Shown here: positions 16,889-24,524 of the stretch, in pieces | Numbering within the stretch: position 1 is the stretch's first letter | Layout of the letters: the number at the start of each line of letters is the position of its first letter | Source of the DNA: Arthrobacter zhaoxinii | Lineage (GTDB): Bacteria; Actinomycetota; Actinomycetes; Actinomycetales; Micrococcaceae | Assembly: GCF_025244925.1 (NCBI RefSeq) | Contig: NZ_CP104275.1 | Span: forward strand, 1,736,001 to 1,800,000 | Length of the DNA stretch: 64,000 nucleotides | Direction: 5' to 3' | Position numbers and translations under genes: made by a program | The notes under the pieces: model-generated | Database searches by the model: none | What the model saw: the letters and a program-made list of their open reading frames with translations, nothing else | What the model was told of the DNA's origin: nothing

Positions 16889-18346
16889 TTAGGCAACCGG
16901 TGCGGTTTCTGCAGCTTGGTGCCCGTGCGTACCCGTGCCCCGGAGCTCAGCAATCAGGGCGCTGTAGGCGTGGCCGCTGTCCTTGACCGTACGCGCCATG
17001 GTGTCGTAATCGACGCGCACAATCCCGAACCGCTTGTTGTAGCCCCAGGACCACTCGAAGTTGTCCAGCAGCGACCAGACGAAGTACCCGCGCACATCGG
17101 CGCCGGCGTCAACGGCACGCCCGACGGCGGCGATGTGGTCCAGGATGAACTGGGTGCGTTCCGGGTCATGCACCGATCCGTCCGTGCTCACGGCGTCGTT
17201 GTAGGCGGCACCGTTTTCGGTGACGTAGAGCGGGGGCAGCGTCGGGTATTCCTCGCCCAGTCGGACCAGGAGCCTGCGCAGCCCGTCGGGGTTGACCTCC
17301 CAGCCCATGGCGGTCCGGGGCAGTCCCCGGGTGGGGAAGGTGATGTGTTCGGCACCGATCCAGGGTGAGGCAACCGGGCGGCCCGAGCCTCCCGAGTGGC
17401 CGTCGGCACCACTCGTGTCCGGGTGTCCGCTGATCTGGTCGTCGTGGTAATGGTTCACGCCCAGGAAATCGATCGGAGTCCCGATGATCTCCAGGTCCCC
17501 GTCGAGGATGACTTCGCGCAGGCCGAAAGGCTCAAGATCCGTCAGGGTGTCTTCCGGGTACGCACCCCGAAGGATGGGGTCGAGGAAGATGCGGTTCTGC
17601 AGGGAGTCAAAGAGCCGGGCCGCTTCCAGATCCACCGGATCAGCGGCGTCGAGGGGGATCGAGTTGCTGAGGTTGAGCGTGATGCCCAGCTGCTGGGCGC
17701 CGCGGCTTCGGAGTTCGTTGACGGCCAGGCCGTGTGCCAGGTGCTGATGGTGCACGGCAGCGATGGCCGCACGGGGTTCCTGCCGGCCGGGCGCGTGGAC
17801 GCCGGAGCCGTAGCCCAGCAGGGAGGAACAGAACGGTTCGTTGAACGTGGTCCAGTGCTGCACCCGGTCGCCCAGGGCGGTGTAGACATCGTTGGCGTAC
17901 TCGGCAAAGCGGTAGGCCGTGTCGCGGTTCGCCCATCCGCCCTTTTCCTCCAGCGCCTGCGGCAGGTCCCAGTGGTAGAGGGTCAGCCAGGGCAGGATTC
18001 CCGCTTCCAGGAGTTCGTCCACCAGCCGGGAGTAGAAGTCCAGCCCCTTGGCGTTGGTACTGCGGTCTCCCGGGCGGACCCGGGCCCAGCTGGTGGAGAA
18101 CCGGTAGGAGTCCAGGCCGAGTTCCTTCATGAGGGCGACGTCGGCCGGCATCCGGTGGTAGTGGTCCACCGCGGTTTCCGGGGTGTGGCCGTTGAGCGTG
18201 CGTCCCGGGATGCGGGAGAAGGCGTCCCAGACGGAATCTTCCTTTCCGTCTTCCCAGGCCGCGCCCTCAATCTGTGCGGCAGCGGTAGCTGATCCCCAGA
18301 TGAAACCGTCCGGCCAGCTGCTCCGCTGTGGCATATTGTTCGTCAT
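16889..18346 (-). CDS. beta-glucosidase, glycoside hydrolase family 1
   Basis: A retaining GH1 enzyme of 485 residues that releases glucose from cellobiose or related beta-glucosides, probably in the cytosol since no signal peptide is seen. The acid/base Glu is in HWTTFNEPFC near residue 170, and the nucleophile Glu in LYVTENGAAY near residue 380. FIWGSATAAAQIEGA near the N-terminus is the family signature. The ATG overlaps the stop of the upstream permease by one base (TAATG) and GAAGGG precedes it, so it is co-translated with the transporter genes. The substrate cellobiose is inferred from operon and operator. Confidence 0.95.
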   Translation of the reverse strand: MTNNMPQRSSWPDGFIWGSATAAAQIEGAAWEDGKEDSVWDAFSRIPGRTLNGHTPETAVDHYHRMPADVALMKELGLDSYRFSTSWARVRPGDRSTNAKGLDFYSRLVDELLEAGILPWLTLYHWDLPQALEEKGGWANRDTAYRFAEYANDVYTALGDRVQHWTTFNEPFCSSLLGYGSGVHAPGRQEPRAAIAAVHHQHLAHGLAVNELRSRGAQQLGITLNLSNSIPLDAADPVDLEAARLFDSLQNRIFLDPILRGAYPEDTLTDLEPFGLREVILDGDLEIIGTPIDFLGVNHYHDDQISGHPDTSGADGHSGGSGRPVASPWIGAEHITFPTRGLPRTAMGWEVNPDGLRRLLVRLGEEYPTLPPLYVTENGAAYNDAVSTDGSVHDPERTQFILDHIAAVGRAVDAGADVRGYFVWSLLDNFEWSWGYNKRFGIVRVDYDTMARTVKDSGHAYSALIAELRGTGTHGHQAAETAPVA

Positions 18347-19263
18347 TAACCCTTCACTGCTCCCTGCATAATTCCGGATATAAGTTGTTTTCCTGCCAAG
18401 ACAAAGAGAATCAGCAGGGGGATGGTGGCCAGGACGGCACCGGTCAGGACCACGGAGTAGTCCACGTACCGGGCGGACTGCAGCTGGCTCAGCGCCGTCT
18501 GCAGCGTCGGGTTGCTGCTGCCAAGCACCAGCAGCGGCCACATGAAATCAGTCCACGCCATCATGAACGTGAACAGGCTGAGGATGGCCATGGCAGGCCT
18601 CGCGGCGGGCAGGGCAACATGCCAGAACGTCTTGATCATGTTGGCCCCGTCCATGCGCGCGGATTCGATCAGCTCGTCGGGGATGGTGTCCACGAGGTAC
18701 TGGCGCATAAAGAAGACCCCGAACGCGGTGACCAGGCTGGGCACGATGACGGCACCGACCTCACCGGTCCAGCCCAGCCGCTGCATCACCATAAACAAGG
18801 GGATGATGCCCAGCTGTGTCGGGATGGCCATGGTGGCGATCACGGCCACCATGAGTATGCCGTTGCCGCGGAACTTGAGCTTGGCAAAGGCGTAGCCTGC
18901 CAGGGTGGAGAAAAGGACCACGGAAACGGTGATCGTCCCGGAGATCAGGATGCTGTTGCCGAGTGCCTTCCAGAACGGCACCGTGTCGAAGACTTCGGCG
19001 GCATTGGTCCAGAAATTTCCGCCCGGCAGCAGCGGGGGCCAGTCCAGGCCGAGTGCTTCGTTGGACCGGCTGCCCATGACGGCGGACCACCACAGCGGGT
19101 ACGCGGACCCGATGAGGAACGCCAGCAGGATCCCGTAGGTGAGGAAACCCGGGCGCCTGCCGTCAACGAGTGAACCCCGTTTCCGGGACTTCCGCACCGG
19201 TTTTCCCGAGCCGGAGTCGATGCCGGTGCCGGGTACGGCACGGGCTCTTTGCATAACGCTCAT
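18346..19263 (-). CDS. carbohydrate ABC transporter permease (MalG/CebG type)
   Basis: A 305-residue inner-membrane subunit of a CUT1 sugar importer with six predicted TM segments. The EAA loop that docks the ATPase is seen as IPDELIESARMDGANMIKTF near residues 193-212. Its start overlaps the stop of the other permease gene as ATGA, and its stop overlaps the GH1 start. No ATPase gene is present in the operon; CUT1 systems of actinobacteria commonly share an MsiK-type ATPase encoded elsewhere. Confidence 0.93.
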   Translation of the reverse strand: MSVMQRARAVPGTGIDSGSGKPVRKSRKRGSLVDGRRPGFLTYGILLAFLIGSAYPLWWSAVMGSRSNEALGLDWPPLLPGGNFWTNAAEVFDTVPFWKALGNSILISGTITVSVVLFSTLAGYAFAKLKFRGNGILMVAVIATMAIPTQLGIIPLFMVMQRLGWTGEVGAVIVPSLVTAFGVFFMRQYLVDTIPDELIESARMDGANMIKTFWHVALPAARPAMAILSLFTFMMAWTDFMWPLLVLGSSNPTLQTALSQLQSARYVDYSVVLTGAVLATIPLLILFVLAGKQLISGIMQGAVKG

Positions 19264-20243
19264 CGCTTGCTCCTAACCCGGCGGGGTTTCGTATCCGCCG
19301 TGGCGATGCTCTTGGAGATCATGAAGTTGACCAGGCCTACCAGCACGATGATCAGGAACAGGAGCCAGGCCACCGCAGAAGCCTCGCCGAAGTTCTGGCG
19401 CTGGAAGGCCATCTCCCAGAGGTAAAGCACAGTGGTCTGGAACTGGCGCTGGCTTCCGCCGGCCGTCACTGCGTCGAACAGCCGCGGTTCGGAGAAGATC
19501 TGCAGTCCGCCGATGGTGGAGGTGATCACCACGAAGATCATCGTGGGGCGGATGCTGGGAAGCGTGATGCTGAAGAACCGCCGGAAGGGACCGGCGCCGT
19601 CCAGCGCTGCGGATTCGTAGATATCCCGGGGAACCGACTGCATTGCGGCGAGGAGGATCAGGGCGTTGTACCCGGTCCAACGCCAGTTAACCATCGTGGC
19701 GATGGCAAAGTGGCTGGGCAGCGTCTCGGTTTTCCAGAGGATGGGGTCGATGCCCAGGTTGCCCAGCAGGTTGTTGATCAGTCCGTACTCTTCACCGAAC
19801 ATGTTGGTGAAGATCAGGGCGACCGCCACCGGAGTCACCACGTAGGGCAGCAGGATGCTCATGCGCCAGAAGGTCCGCGCCCGCAGCTGCTGGTCCAGCA
19901 CTGCCGCCAGGAACAGTGCGACTGCCAGCTGCGGAATGGCCGAGAGGAGGAAGATGCTGAAGGTGTTGACCATCGAGTTCCAGAAGAACCGGTCGCCCAG
20001 CACGTCCCGGAAATTCTGCAGCCCCACGAACTCGCCCTGCCCTTTGAGCAGGTGCCAGTCGTGCACGGAAACGTAGAAAGTGAACAGGAGCGGGAACAGG
20101 CCCACAATCGCAAAAACGATGAAGAAGGGGGAGATGTACAGGTAGGGGGAAGCCTTGACGTCCCAGACCTGCAGACGTTGACGGAAGGTGGGCCGGGGGA
20201 GGTCCGGCCGGGCCGTGTCGGGACGGCTAAGTGTAGTGGTCAT
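19260..20243 (-). CDS. sugar ABC transporter permease (MalF/CebF type)
   Basis: A 327-residue CUT1 permease with six TM segments. The EAA loop is VPRDIYESAALDGAGPFRRF near residues 210-229. It pairs with the downstream MalG-type permease. The phrases FSEPRLFDA and QFQTTVLYLWEMAF agree with CebF/LacF-like relatives. ATG 20243 is chosen; a TTG 18 bases upstream would start inside the intercistronic hairpin region without a ribosome site. The gene is separated from the binding-protein gene by 59 bases that contain a strong hairpin. Confidence 0.92.
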   Translation of the reverse strand: MTTTLSRPDTARPDLPRPTFRQRLQVWDVKASPYLYISPFFIVFAIVGLFPLLFTFYVSVHDWHLLKGQGEFVGLQNFRDVLGDRFFWNSMVNTFSIFLLSAIPQLAVALFLAAVLDQQLRARTFWRMSILLPYVVTPVAVALIFTNMFGEEYGLINNLLGNLGIDPILWKTETLPSHFAIATMVNWRWTGYNALILLAAMQSVPRDIYESAALDGAGPFRRFFSITLPSIRPTMIFVVITSTIGGLQIFSEPRLFDAVTAGGSQRQFQTTVLYLWEMAFQRQNFGEASAVAWLLFLIIVLVGLVNFMISKSIATADTKPRRVRSKR

Positions 20244-20262
20244 GGGACTCTCGAACTCCAAG

Positions 20263-20291
20263 GGGGGCCTTCGGTCCTGCCGAAGGCCCCC
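20263..20291 (-). terminator. intercistronic hairpin between binding-protein and permease genes
   Basis: A 12-bp perfect GC-rich stem (20263-20274 with 20280-20291) with a 5-base loop. No T run follows on the minus strand. It probably acts as a partial terminator or 3' stabiliser that keeps binding-protein mRNA above permease mRNA. Confidence 0.75.
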
Positions 20292-20302
20292 GGTCGATGG
20301 TG

Positions 20303-21625
20303 CTAGTTGTTGCTGATAACCAGCTCGTCGAGGAGCTTGAGCGCTTCTGCCCAGGCGCCTTCCGTATCGGTGTCGCCCGTTTCGAGGCGATCCAGAGCGG
20401 GGCCAAAGACGTTCTCCTGGATGACGGAGTCATCAGGGCCCTTGAACTGCGCTATGACGCCTTCTGCACGGGAGGCCAGAATCGCTCCGGTTGGCGCGTT
20501 GTTGAAGTACTCGTTCGGAGCAGCCGCCTCAGCAAGTTCCTTCTGTGCATCAAGGGTGCTGGGGAAGTTGTTCGCTGCAGCACTCTGCTTGACCTGCTGG
20601 TCCGGGTGGGTCAGCCACGCTGCAAGCTTTGCAGCTTCGGTCTTGTGCTCGGAGGTTTCCGGAACGGACAGGAAGGCGCCGCCCCAGTTGGAGGCACCGC
20701 CCGGGAAGACGTCGGCGAAGTCCCAGCCGCTGTCGGTGCCGCCGCCTGCCGATTCAATGGAACCCTGGATGGTGCCGAGCATCCATCCGGGGCAGACGAA
20801 CGTGGCGAAGGAACCGTCCAGGAAGCCCTGGCCGTTGCCCCAGTTCCATTCTTCCTGGTTGGCTGACAGGCCGTCCTGCGTGGCCGAAGCCAGCTGGGCG
20901 AACTTGTCCTCCATCTCCTTGTTCCCTTCGATGTTCAGTTCACCGTCGGCGGTGTAGTAGCCCTCGTCCATCTGGTTGACCATGGAGTTCCAGACGAAAC
21001 CGTTCTGGTCGAACCAGGGCTTTCCGGTCTTCTCGTGATACTGGCGGCCGAGATCGAAGTACGTTTCCCAGGTGGCGTCGTCGCCGCCGAAGAGCTCTGC
21101 AACGGACTCGCGGTCGCTGGGCATGCCGGCGGCTTCGAACAGCTTGCCGTTGTAGCACATGCCCGCGGGGCCGATGTCGGTGCCATAACCGATCACCCGT
21201 CCCTCACTGTCGGTGCCCTGCTCGTACTTCCAGTCCACCCAGCGGTCCTTGATGTCTTCAGCGCCGTACTCGTTGAGGTCAACGAACTTATCGGAGACCT
21301 CCATAACGGCGCCCAGCCAGCCTTCTTCGATGGCTACAACGTCGCTCAGGCCGGAGCCGGCGGACAGCTTGGTGAACGTATCGGTGCGGGCATTGCCGCC
21401 GGTGTCGATGTTGCTGGCCTTGATGGTGATTCCGGGATTGGCCTTCTCATACTCTTCGTAGAGATCGTCATAGCCGAAGGTGCCGAAGGTGGTGACGGTC
21501 AGTTCAACGGGATTGTCGGCACTTGCCGCCTCATCCTCGCCGCCGCCGCCGCCGCAGCCTACGGCCAGCAGCGCCACTACGGCGGCACCTGCAATTGCCG
21601 CCGCGGGATGTCGGAAATTCTTCAC
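20303..21625 (-). CDS. sugar-binding lipoprotein of ABC importer (CebE-like)
   Basis: A 440-residue extracellular solute-binding protein (family 1). A signal peptide with basic start KNFRH, hydrophobic stretch and lipobox LLAVGC is present; the Cys near residue 24 would be lipid-anchored, followed by a Gly/Glu linker. The mature part begins with VELTVTTFGTFGYDDLYEEY, typical of sugar-binding proteins. GTG 21625 is chosen because AAGGAG lies 5 bases upstream; a GTG two codons earlier would overlap that site. It is the first gene of the operon. Cellobiose or cello-oligosaccharide as ligand is inferred from the GH1 gene and the operator. Confidence 0.93.
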   Translation of the reverse strand: MKNFRHPAAAIAGAAVVALLAVGCGGGGGEDEAASADNPVELTVTTFGTFGYDDLYEEYEKANPGITIKASNIDTGGNARTDTFTKLSAGSGLSDVVAIEEGWLGAVMEVSDKFVDLNEYGAEDIKDRWVDWKYEQGTDSEGRVIGYGTDIGPAGMCYNGKLFEAAGMPSDRESVAELFGGDDATWETYFDLGRQYHEKTGKPWFDQNGFVWNSMVNQMDEGYYTADGELNIEGNKEMEDKFAQLASATQDGLSANQEEWNWGNGQGFLDGSFATFVCPGWMLGTIQGSIESAGGGTDSGWDFADVFPGGASNWGGAFLSVPETSEHKTEAAKLAAWLTHPDQQVKQSAAANNFPSTLDAQKELAEAAAPNEYFNNAPTGAILASRAEGVIAQFKGPDDSVIQENVFGPALDRLETGDTDTEGAWAEALKLLDELVISNN

Positions 21626-21772
21626 GGTCACTCCTTTGTGTGTGGGTAGAGCAAGTAATAATCCCGGGCAGTGGACCGTGCCGTTATAGTGCTCTGGGGC
21701 GGGATCCGACGGAAGCGGGACTTTGATGTGTGGTGAAACGGGGCCAGACGCCCAGCCGGATCAGATTCCGTA

Positions 21773-21793
21773 CCGAGAGAGCGCTCTCTTGAC
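21773..21793. promoter_or_regulatory. LacI-type operator O2, downstream of transcription start
   Basis: Contains the 14-bp palindrome AGAGAGCGCTCTCT at 21776-21789. The full 21 bp is the exact reverse complement of 21827-21847. It is centred about 14 bases into the transcript of the sugar operon. Confidence 0.85.
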
Positions 21794-21802
21794 TTGATCC
21801 AC

Positions 21803-21831
21803 AGCCTAGGAGTGATGTGTATCACTGTCAA
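21803..21831 (-). promoter_or_regulatory. promoter of the sugar operon
   Basis: On the minus strand TTGACA (21826-21831), a 17-base spacer and TAGGCT (21803-21808). Transcription should begin near 21796, giving a leader of about 170 bases before the binding-protein GTG. One operator overlaps the -35 and another covers the early transcribed region. Confidence 0.85.
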
Positions 21832-21847
21832 GAGAGCGCTCTCTCGG
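21827..21847. promoter_or_regulatory. LacI-type operator O1, overlapping the -35
   Basis: Contains AGAGAGCGCTCTCT at 21831-21844, overlapping the TTGACA box. Its centre lies 55 bp from that of the other operator. Confidence 0.85.
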
Positions 21848-21921
21848 CGTGTTGGGAGTGTCGCCGCGAAGGAACCATCCCCGTATGGGGACGGCAGGGA
21901 TTCCTGCCGTCCTGGCCGCGT

Positions 21922-23097
21922 TTAGCGGCGGGTACTGACGGTAACTGTGAACTTCGGGTTGCGGGCCACCTCGCGGGTGGGCCCCACGAGCCGCGTCAGG
22001 GCGGGTTTGTACAGCAGGTGGCTGTTCCAGACGGTCCACAGCTCCCCGCCCGGTTTGAGGACGCGGCCGGCGTCTGCGAAGAGCTTCAGGGCAATGCCGG
22101 CATACACCGCTGCCCCGACATGGAAGGGCGGGTTCAGCACCACCAGGTCTTCGGACTGGTCGGGAAGCGGAGCCAGGGCATCGGCACGGGCAACGACGGC
22201 GCGGTCAGCCACGCCGTTGGCGGCCAGGGTCCGCTCGGCGGACGCGGCGGCCGCGGCGGACTGATCCGTTGCCAGGACCCGCAGGCCCGGACGCGTCAGC
22301 GCCAGGTACGCAGCAATGGTTCCCGTTCCGCAGCCCAAATCCACGGCGTGTTCGGCTGCGCGGGCCCCGGCCAGATGCGGCAGCAGGAACCGGGTGCCCG
22401 GGTCCAGCGCGGCCCCGCCGAACGCCGCCCCGTAGGCCCAGAGTTCCAGCGGCTGCGCCAGCCCGACGTCGTGCCGCTCGGACACCGGAAAACGCGTCAC
22501 CGGACGCTGCTCCGGCGGCAGGGGAGAGGCTGCAGTCAGGACACGCGACTTCTGCCGCCCGAGCCCTGCCGTCACCGAGCCGAAATAGCGCGCCAGGACC
22601 TCGTTCATGGCCGTAGTCATGTGCTTGATCCGGCCCCCTGCGTATACCGTGACGTCCGGCGCGGCGGAGGCTGCGACCAGGGCCGCAATCTCTTCCAGGG
22701 CTGCCAGGGAGCGCGGCAGCCGCAGCAGGACCACACGGGCACCCTCCACGAGCGGTGCCGTGAGGGCATGGTGCGTAAACGCGTCCGCCAGCCCCAGGTC
22801 CGCGGCGTTTGCCTCCAGCGCCTGTTCACCGCTCAGCGGATCCTGATGGACGCGGAGGCTGCGCAGCCCGTAACCGGCCGCCGCTCCAAGGGTCAGGGCA
22901 CCATAGGCATCGCCGATGACGACGACGCCGCCCGGCCGGCCGGAGTCCGCTGCCGCGGCCTCGAGGTCGGCGGCAGCCGTGTCGAGCAGGAGCCGGTCCG
23001 CGGCGTCCCAGGCCTGCAGGTTGGGGGCCTCCACATCCGGCCGGCGGCGCAGCCGGGCAAAGTCAAAGTCGGTCCGGCCCGGTACAGGGTCAGTCAC
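21922..23097 (-). CDS. class I SAM-dependent RNA methyltransferase (RsmC/RlmG-like)
   Basis: A 391-residue protein of the ribosomal guanine-N2 methyltransferase type. An N-terminal inactive Rossmann-like half (VVVIGDAYGALTLGAA) is followed by an active C-terminal half with SAM-binding AVDLGCGTGTIAAYLA near residue 235, and catalytic VVLNPPFHVG near 310; N-P-P-F is typical of m2G enzymes. Relatives modify 16S or 23S rRNA; which site is not decidable here. GTG 23097 is chosen and overlaps the stop region of yigZ by 8 bases, so the two are coupled. A TTG two codons upstream is an alternative. Confidence 0.85.
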   Translation of the reverse strand: MTDPVPGRTDFDFARLRRRPDVEAPNLQAWDAADRLLLDTAAADLEAAAADSGRPGGVVVIGDAYGALTLGAAAGYGLRSLRVHQDPLSGEQALEANAADLGLADAFTHHALTAPLVEGARVVLLRLPRSLAALEEIAALVAASAAPDVTVYAGGRIKHMTTAMNEVLARYFGSVTAGLGRQKSRVLTAASPLPPEQRPVTRFPVSERHDVGLAQPLELWAYGAAFGGAALDPGTRFLLPHLAGARAAEHAVDLGCGTGTIAAYLALTRPGLRVLATDQSAAAAASAERTLAANGVADRAVVARADALAPLPDQSEDLVVLNPPFHVGAAVYAGIALKLFADAGRVLKPGGELWTVWNSHLLYKPALTRLVGPTREVARNPKFTVTVSTRR

Positions 23098-23767
23098 GGT
23101 CAATCCATTCTGTTCCTAGGGGGACCGGCTCGGAGGCTCCGGCGGTCAGGGCGGCGAGACGCGCGTGGAAGGCAGTTAGGGCTTCCGGGGTGTCCGGCAG
23201 TGCGACGTTGATGGAGGCACCTGCGGCCGAGTACTCGGTGCCCAGTACGCTCACGCCTGCTGTCCGGAGGTCGTTTTCCAGCCGTCCGGCCGCTGAGTGT
23301 CCTGCGGGAATACCGTAAAGCTGCATCCGGCGCCGCCGCAGCAGGGGCGCGGTGGCGAGGGCGGAGGAGACGGACTCGGAATAGGCACGGACCAGTCCGC
23401 CGGCACCGAGCAGGATGCCGCCGAAGTACCGAACGGTCACCGCGGTGATATCGCTGAGGTCGGTGGCCCCGCGAAACGTTTCCCGCTTGGTCAGTGCCTC
23501 CAGCATCGGGATGCCGGCGGTGCCGGAGGGTTCGCCGTCGTCGCTGGAGCGCTGGACCTCACGGGCCGGGCCGAGCACGAAGGCGCTGCAGTGGTGCCGG
23601 GCGTCATGGAATTCCCGGCGCAGGTCCGCCACCAGGGCGCGGGCCTGCTCCTCGGTTTCAGTGCGCCGCAGCACGGTGATGAAGCGGGAGCGTTTTATCT
23701 CGAGTTCGGAGCGGTGCTCTGCGGCGATGGTGGTGTAGCGCCCCGCCGCCGCGTCAATATCGCTCAC
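23090..23767 (-). CDS. YigZ/IMPACT family protein
   Basis: A 225-residue protein of the UPF0029/IMPACT family, whose exact biochemical role is unsettled. Seen are the N-terminal IKRSRFITVLRR strand, HHCSAFVLG, and the signature SSDDGEPSGTAGIPMLE near residues 75-91, then VRYFGGILLGAGGLVRAY near 112-129. A C-terminal domain resembling part of elongation factor G follows. The GTG start at 23767 is preceded by a leaderless-type -10 box. It is divergent from coaE and coupled to the methyltransferase gene. Confidence 0.88.
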   Translation of the reverse strand: MSDIDAAAGRYTTIAAEHRSELEIKRSRFITVLRRTETEEQARALVADLRREFHDARHHCSAFVLGPAREVQRSSDDGEPSGTAGIPMLEALTKRETFRGATDLSDITAVTVRYFGGILLGAGGLVRAYSESVSSALATAPLLRRRRMQLYGIPAGHSAAGRLENDLRTAGVSVLGTEYSAAGASINVALPDTPEALTAFHARLAALTAGASEPVPLGTEWIDRD

Positions 23768-23773
23768 CTTTCC

Positions 23774-23779
23774 AGTCTA
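23774..23779 (-). promoter_or_regulatory. -10 box, leaderless start of yigZ-like gene
   Basis: TAGACT on the minus strand ends 6 bases before GTG 23767. Confidence 0.55.
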
Positions 23780-23808
23780 GTGGCCGCCGCCGGTCCCCGT
23801 GCCGGCGG

Positions 23809-23814
23809 TAGGGT
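23809..23814 (+). promoter_or_regulatory. -10 box, leaderless start of coaE
   Basis: TAGGGT ends 7 bases before ATG 23822. The six Gs between could instead serve as a ribosome site, so the leaderless reading is less certain here. Confidence 0.45.
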
Positions 23815-23821
23815 GGGGGGC

Positions 23822-24442
23822 ATGCTCAAGGTTGGACTCACCGGCGGGATCGCCGCCGGAAAATCCCTGGTTGCCCGTACCCTCGTGGACTGCGGCGCGG
23901 TGCTGGTGGACGCCGACGCCCTGGCCCGGGAAGTGGTGGAGCCCGGCACACCTGGCCTGGCCGCCGTCGTCGAGGCTTTTGGCCCCGCCATCCTGGCCGC
24001 CGACGGTTCCCTGGACCGTCCGGCGCTGGCCGCCGTGGTCTTCGGTGACGAGGAGCGCAGGAAGGTGCTGAACGGCATTGTCCACCCGCTGGTCCGGGCA
24101 CGTGCCGCGGAGCTGGCGGCCGAGGTGCCCGCGGACGGGATCCTGGTCCAGGACATCCCGCTCCTGGTGGAAACCGGCCAGGCCGGGAACTTCGATTTTG
24201 TCCTGGTTGTCGAGGCACCCGAGGATGTCCGGCTGGACCGCATGGTCCGGATGCGGGGGATGGAACCCGACGCCGCTCGGGCCCGGATTGCCGCGCAGGC
24301 CAGCGCGGAGCAGCGGGCCGAAGCCGCCGACGTCGTGCTGCACAACACCGGCACCGAGCAGGAGCTGGCTGCGGCCGTACGGGACCTCTGGGAAACCCGG
24401 CTGGTGCCGCTGAATGCCGCCCGGACCCGGGCGGCACGGTAG
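23822..24442 (+). CDS. coaE: dephospho-CoA kinase
   Basis: Last step of coenzyme A synthesis: ATP-dependent 3'-phosphorylation of dephospho-CoA. The 206 residues have the P-loop GLTGGIAAGKSLV at 5-17, DADALAREVV near 33-42, LNGIVHPLVR and the DIPLLVETG segment, all family marks. The start at ATG 23822 puts the P-loop at the normal distance from the N-terminus. An open frame extends upstream but belongs to the antisense of yigZ. Next to uvrB, as often in actinobacteria. Confidence 0.95.
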   Translation: MLKVGLTGGIAAGKSLVARTLVDCGAVLVDADALAREVVEPGTPGLAAVVEAFGPAILAADGSLDRPALAAVVFGDEERRKVLNGIVHPLVRARAAELAAEVPADGILVQDIPLLVETGQAGNFDFVLVVEAPEDVRLDRMVRMRGMEPDAARARIAAQASAEQRAEAADVVLHNTGTEQELAAAVRDLWETRLVPLNAARTRAAR

Positions 24443-24511
24443 GACCCGGACCGGCGGGTATTCCCCGTTCAGCCGCTAGCAAAGCGGACCACGGCTGTCC
24501 GCAGAGCGGAG

Positions 24512-24517
24512 TAGCTT
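24512..24517 (+). promoter_or_regulatory. -10 box, leaderless start of uvrB
   Basis: TAGCTT ends 7 bases before ATG 24525. No Shine-Dalgarno sequence is present and no SOS-type palindrome was found upstream. Confidence 0.55.
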
Positions 24518-24524
24518 TAAACCC

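Noticed and set aside
21789..21811. Plus-strand promoter from TTGACT within the downstream operator
   Set aside because: At 17 bases downstream there is no -10-like hexamer, and no plus-strand gene follows. The TTGAC arises from the symmetry of the operators.
23297..23821. Upstream extension of the coaE frame
   Set aside because: It runs antisense through the YigZ-type gene and would put the P-loop 180 residues into the protein, unlike any CoaE.
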